The translations under genes and the position numbers were made by a program. Of a DNA stretch of 64,000 nt, positions 60,466 to 64,000 are shown piece after piece (positions within the stretch are counted from its first letter, which is position 1; every line of letters begins with the position of its first letter). Source of the stretch: Haemonchus contortus (Eukaryota > Nematoda > Chromadorea > Rhabditida > Trichostrongylidae). The stretch spans positions 40,004,345-40,068,344 of the forward strand of contig LS997562.1 of assembly GCA_000469685.2 (NCBI GenBank). Direction: 5' to 3'. The notes beneath the pieces are model-generated. The model saw nothing but the letters and a program-made list of their open reading frames with translations. It made no database searches and was not told the origin of the DNA.

Positions 60466-63400
60466 GTGAGCCCCTTCATGTTGTCCGGGATGTTTTGAAT
60501 AGAGCTACTCAATGTTCCTGAGTGTTGTGTTCTGAGTTGATGTGTGAGCTCATTTTTGGAAGTCATTCCGATTGAGGGATAGTCTTGGGAGGAGCAAATA
60601 TGGTTCTTATATTTCAGAGGTACCCAGCAGTAATATTGAAAGCATCGAGCTTTCCTCTTGTTAATAGAGAAAAGGCAATGACCACTGCATCTGAACTTCT
60701 GATACTTTACAGCAAACTTTGTGACTTACTCGATCCCTTGAGGCTGTATTTCTCTAGCTATCACGGCGAAATGTAAGTAAGAGTAAGGAGTAAACGAAAA
60801 GGGGCTATTCAGTTTCCCATTCGGGATCGACAACACTCGGAGGGTGTGGCATGTTAGTCGTTCTTGTGAGACAAAGTAGACTATTCGAGCAACTGTCCCT
60901 ACAGTGCCCTCTTGGAAAACTTCGAAGAAGTCTTGCTTGTAAAGACTGAAATGCCGAAGTGATCAGAACTTTGACCATTGTACAGTTAAATGCACATTCA
61001 AATGTCCACTTGGACCTTTTTCGGACGTCAAACACATGGCTCATCAATTTGATTAGAAGATGACACCGCTGTCGTTTTTTCCCTCAAAATTCATGAAAAT
61101 TAAATGTGTGGAGAGAAAAGTGATCATCCTAGATTCTGTCACCTACAATAGCATTATTTCGAAAAATGTCTATGCAGAGCATATCCGTACCTTACTATTA
61201 GACATGTCACGCATTTTTTATTGAAGTATTATCTTGTAGAATACATTTTTCTTCAAAGAATTTGCAGTTTCCAGCTCGCCAGACTTCTCTTTTTTGATTG
61301 AGTACATTACATTGTATGAGTACACAGTGTAGTGCTGTGGTGTAAATGTGAATAGAAGTTCTCTTACAAAGCAATTATTTCTAGCTACTTCTTTTACAGG
61401 AAGAGTACAACGCTTCGGGTCACCTGATCCTTCCTGACAAATCGTTGCTAGAAGAATACGTGAGGAGGTAACTGCTTTTTTCTTTGTTTTTCCGTGTATG
61501 CCCCCTCTATCACTTCAAAAGGTCGCGTAGCTTTCATTATTACTTTAATAATAGTAAACGATGATGGAATGAGTATTATAACTGGAAAGCAGATCTGAAT
61601 GTTTTCGATTCATCACTTATTTTCTATGCTACAGCTCGAGGAATGAGTCTCATTTTAGGTTTATGTTGGCAGTCAACTTCTAAGATGGTTTTTGGATTTT
61701 GGTTCACTTTGTCCAATTTTTCATTTTGGTCTTGAAGTTCCAAAAACAGATGTAAAATACAATTCCTTTTAGAGAGTGTTAGAGAGTAGCAGTAGGCTTA
61801 CGAAGTTATGAGACTATGCAAACGGCCTTTTAGGAAACTTGTTTCGGCTTGAAAACTTGACTCGACTTTTTCGAGCACTAAGCGCCTGCATGGCGTGACC
61901 TGCCAACTAATCAAAAGTGGAATTACGCCATTGAGGTTCCCGAGGTATTTGAATGGCAGCTAATTGTGGAGTGTGGTTTTTTGACTGCCAAAATTATACC
62001 CTTTTAAACTGTTGATGGACGTATTTGTTTGTTGATTTTTTTGAAAATTGAATTTAGTAGTTACCTAAATGCCACAATGCGATTTCAACTGCATTGCTAT
62101 CGTTACTGGTATTGCCAACTATTCTGCGATTCATTCCGGTTATTCATCCAATCTTAGAACCCAACAACCAAGGTTCATGCTGAAGTTACCAGTATTCGTA
62201 CGAAAATAAACAAAAAAGTAAATAGAATTGCGGAGGGAAAAAATAAAACCATCAGAAAACCATTCTGCTGATGCTGATACATGCTGATAGAACTGGATAT
62301 TCATATTATTTTATCGGGTCATTATTGAATATCATGGTTAATTGTTATCGGTTGAATACAATTTTCGGTAGTTGTATTTGTTTATGCCAATATTTATTTA
62401 CTGTTTATTATTAACGTAGACTCATTTGTTCGAATTAAACCATTTATTACCTCTGTAGAGGAGATAACAACACTGCAGAAGGCTTTTTTTACATCGAGTA
62501 GGTAGTACAAATCATTTACCCGTAAATTTTTTTTAAATTTCAGGAAGCGTGGTCGACTAGAGCAGCTCTTGAAGGAGCCCATTGCAGAGAGAGGTGAACC
62601 GCGATGCGATTCGCCAGCGAATTCTGTCACCAGTGAATTGATTCCTGCTTGTGCAGGTGAGTGACCATATGACCCTTTTCCCCTAAGTATTTGTACGAGT
62701 CGTACTCCACTTTTCAGTCCGAGTTTTCGAACGCAGCCCATACGGTGTGCCAGTGATCACTGCGCCTTCGCGTAGTACATCCCGTGTAAGCAGTGTAGGT
62801 AGTGTTGAACCAAATACTCCGACCGTCATGCTTGATACTATTACTTCCTATAACAACTTCAATTCGACGCCACAAGGATTTTTGCGGTATGTCCAACATT
62901 TTACCATTAACGAACGCAATAGTTCTTATTTTCGAGTATTTCATAGACAGCAAATTTTGGGAAAGTATCCGTGCAATAGGCGGGGCTGTGGAATGCGCGC
63001 GGGCGCTCTGCGACAAAACTATAGTACCGTCTTCGGGGATGTTCTCACCCGTTGTCATTTTTTCCCTTGGAAGCCCTGTACTTGAAATGATCTATGGTAT
63101 AATTTAAGAGAGGCACGGATCCAAATTGCAAAGCCGATCAGCTTCGATCCGCCAAGAACACCGTTTGAAGAACGCCTTCAACAACAGGCGCATGCAATCC
63201 GTAAAGCGTCGGCGTCGTCGATTTTGTCAGCAGATGAACGCTCTCCGGTGCGTTTATACTTGATTATTTCTCTGAACATCGAAAACATTCTATCGTATGA
63301 GTGATATCGCTTTATTAGAGGATTTCTTTGTAGCGACTTAGAGAGCTTTTTAAAATGATTCTATTTAATTATTAGATCAATTTGAATGTTACCGATCCAT

Positions 63401-63999
63401 TATGGTCAATTCTACTAGAATAATCACGTAGGAAAAGCCAGACCTATTCTTGGAAAGTTACAAGGAAAGCGGAAAATGAAATGATCTCTTTGAAAGGCAA
63501 TGAGTAGATCCAGCTTCCGAAGGTAGACACGATCTTGAATAAGGGTTAAAGGCACTGCGCGTCACGTAGCGATAAATCGATGCCTTTACGACTATTATCC
63601 TTTCTTACTAAAAGTTATTCGTTCGGAATTACTCGGTCCGTTGTAAAGCTCCTTTTTCTGTTCCGAAACTTCTCGAGCGTTTCTTCCAGGCGTAATTCTA
63701 TCAGTGGGGGGAATTTCTAGGAACAGTGATTGGCCTTCCAGATGACTGACACTTGGCAGCTTGGTTTTTTCGTTCCGTTCGGGACAAACGAACGCCTACT
63801 GAAGTTGCTGATGTGTTTATGTCGTCGAGATAGTACTTTCCTACATCGTCATCTTATCGATCGTCGTCAGACTGAGCGTATGTGGAGGGATGAAGTCTCA
63901 GATGTGGATGAGAACCAGCTCTATCCAAACGGCGCACTGGATGAGCGGTGGCGCCCATGGAACCTGTGGCGCCATCGCCTACTCATTCTCCATGAGCGC
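60375..63999 (+). CDS. gene B: partial split gene running off the right edge
   Basis: This is the gene-level entry for seven exons at 60375-60465, 60618-60772, 61400-61467, 62544-62656, 62718-62886, 63109-63247 and 63742 to the edge. Phase agrees at all junctions except exon 2 to exon 3, where exon 2 leaves phase 2 and exon 3 needs phase 0, so an exon is missing or a site is misread. Visible protein is about 330 residues: an N-terminal mixed part, a helical-looking middle and a Ser/Pro-rich stretch. No family is recognised. It could be a separate gene or a further alternative continuation of gene A. Confidence 0.6.
60618..60772 (+). CDS. gene B exon 2
   Basis: Acceptor TATATTTCAG, strong donor AT|GTAAGT. 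Encodes RYPAVILKASSFPLVNREKA, MTTASELLILYSKLCDLLDP and LRLYFSSYHGE. The middle is a likely amphipathic helix. Leaves phase 2, which does not fit exon 3 directly. Confidence 0.7.
60773..61399. other. gene B intron 2, probably hiding an exon
   Basis: An exon of 3n+1 bases is needed here to repair phase. I did not identify it. Direct splicing of exon 2 to 61400 would give a stop after about ten residues, an alternative short C-terminus. Confidence 0.35.
61400..61467 (+). CDS. gene B exon 3
   Basis: Acceptor TCTTTTACAG, donor GAG|GTAACT. In phase 0 it encodes EEYNASGHLILPDKSLLEEY and VR, which continues in phase into exon 4. Confidence 0.6.
61468..62543. other. gene B intron 3
   Basis: Non-coding, AT-rich; nothing supported. 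Confidence 0.5.
62544..62656 (+). CDS. gene B exon 4
   Basis: Acceptor AAATTTCAG, strong donor CAG|GTGAGT. Encodes KRGRLEQLLKEPIAERGEPR then CDSPANSVTSELIPACA. Leaves phase 1. Confidence 0.75.
62718..62886 (+). CDS. gene B exon 5
   Basis: Acceptor CTTTTCAG, strong donor GCG|GTATGT. Encodes RVFERSPYGVPVITAPSRST, SRVSSVGSVEPNTPTVMLDT and NNFNSTPQGFL. Ser/Thr/Pro-rich, probably disordered. Joins exon 4 as Val. Confidence 0.75.
63109..63247 (+). CDS. gene B exon 6
   Basis: Acceptor ATAATTTAAG, donor CCG|GTGCGT. Encodes EARIQIAKPISFDPPRTPFE, ERLQQQAHAIRKASASSILS and ADERSP. Two AG dinucleotides are adjacent, and only the first keeps this coding-like frame in phase with exon 5. Confidence 0.7.
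63248..63741. other. gene B intron 6
   Basis: Non-coding; nothing supported. Confidence 0.5.
63742..63999 (+). CDS. gene B exon 7, truncated by the window edge
   Basis: Acceptor GGCCTTCCAG, phase 0. The frame stays open for 86 codons to the edge: TDTWQLGFFVPFGTNERLLK, LIDRRQTERMWRDEVSDVDE and ERWRPWNLWRHRLLILHER. Other frames contain stops. Rich in Arg, Trp and Asp, unlike the Ser/Pro stretch before it, so it may begin a folded domain. No family is recognised. Confidence 0.65.
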   Translation, partial: MTDTWQLGFFVPFGTNERLLKLLMCLCRRDSTFLHRHLIDRRQTERMWRDEVSDVDENQLYPNGALDERWRPWNLWRHRLLILHER

Positions 64000-64000
64000 T

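Overview
This window looks like nuclear DNA of a parasitic nematode. Clade V, hookworm-like, is my best guess. The evidence is: many short exons split by long AT-rich introns, acceptors of the TTTCAG type, coding frame kept across introns in all three phases, a decayed mariner element, palindromic MITEs, and many diverged copies of one tRNA-derived SINE. Nothing prokaryotic is present: no operons, rRNA, CRISPR arrays or Shine-Dalgarno sites. I worked without alignments, so exons are called from open frame, splice sites and phase agreement between neighbours. Family names are given only where motifs allow.

Layout. Positions 1-183 hold the 3' end of a plus-strand gene whose body lies to the left. 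From about 0.2 to 26 kb the DNA is mostly non-coding: SINE copies, a TTTC array, a long TAATA-type array, and scattered single or paired exon candidates on both strands. The best of these are a plus-strand terminal exon at 4895-5077, a minus-strand terminal exon at 5879-6127, a minus-strand exon at 9291-9514, a plus-strand exon pair at 11799-12270 and a minus-strand gene fragment at 13893-14419.

From 26592 to 58176 the plus strand holds one large split gene, here gene A. I can follow 28 exons, and splice phase agrees at every junction I chose. The N-terminal two thirds are Ser/Arg/Thr-rich with Pro-rich modules. A 30-codon exon at 50167-50259 ends in a stop codon lying inside an AATAAA signal. 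The preceding exon is equally compatible in phase with exon 18 (50432), which opens a Lys/Glu/Pro-rich C-terminal half with three 15-residue repeats. This suggests short and long isoforms made by alternative terminal exons. I do not recognise the protein; a cytoskeletal or muscle scaffold is a guess from composition alone. The 5' end of gene A was not found.

From 60375 to the right edge a second plus-strand gene, gene B, is visible as seven exons and runs off the window. It has an internal phase break after exon 2, so at least one exon is missing. Its relation to gene A is open.

Introns of gene A carry a composite mariner relic (44857-45769), two palindromic MITEs (31995-32234 and 52540-53042), more SINE copies, and several minus-strand exon candidates (27550-27660, 35884-36087, 38092-38207) that may be nested genes or pseudogenes. 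I did not find a clearly new biological system. The most interesting items are the likely alternative-terminal-exon design of gene A, the composite mariner, and the SINE family lying against candidate exons.
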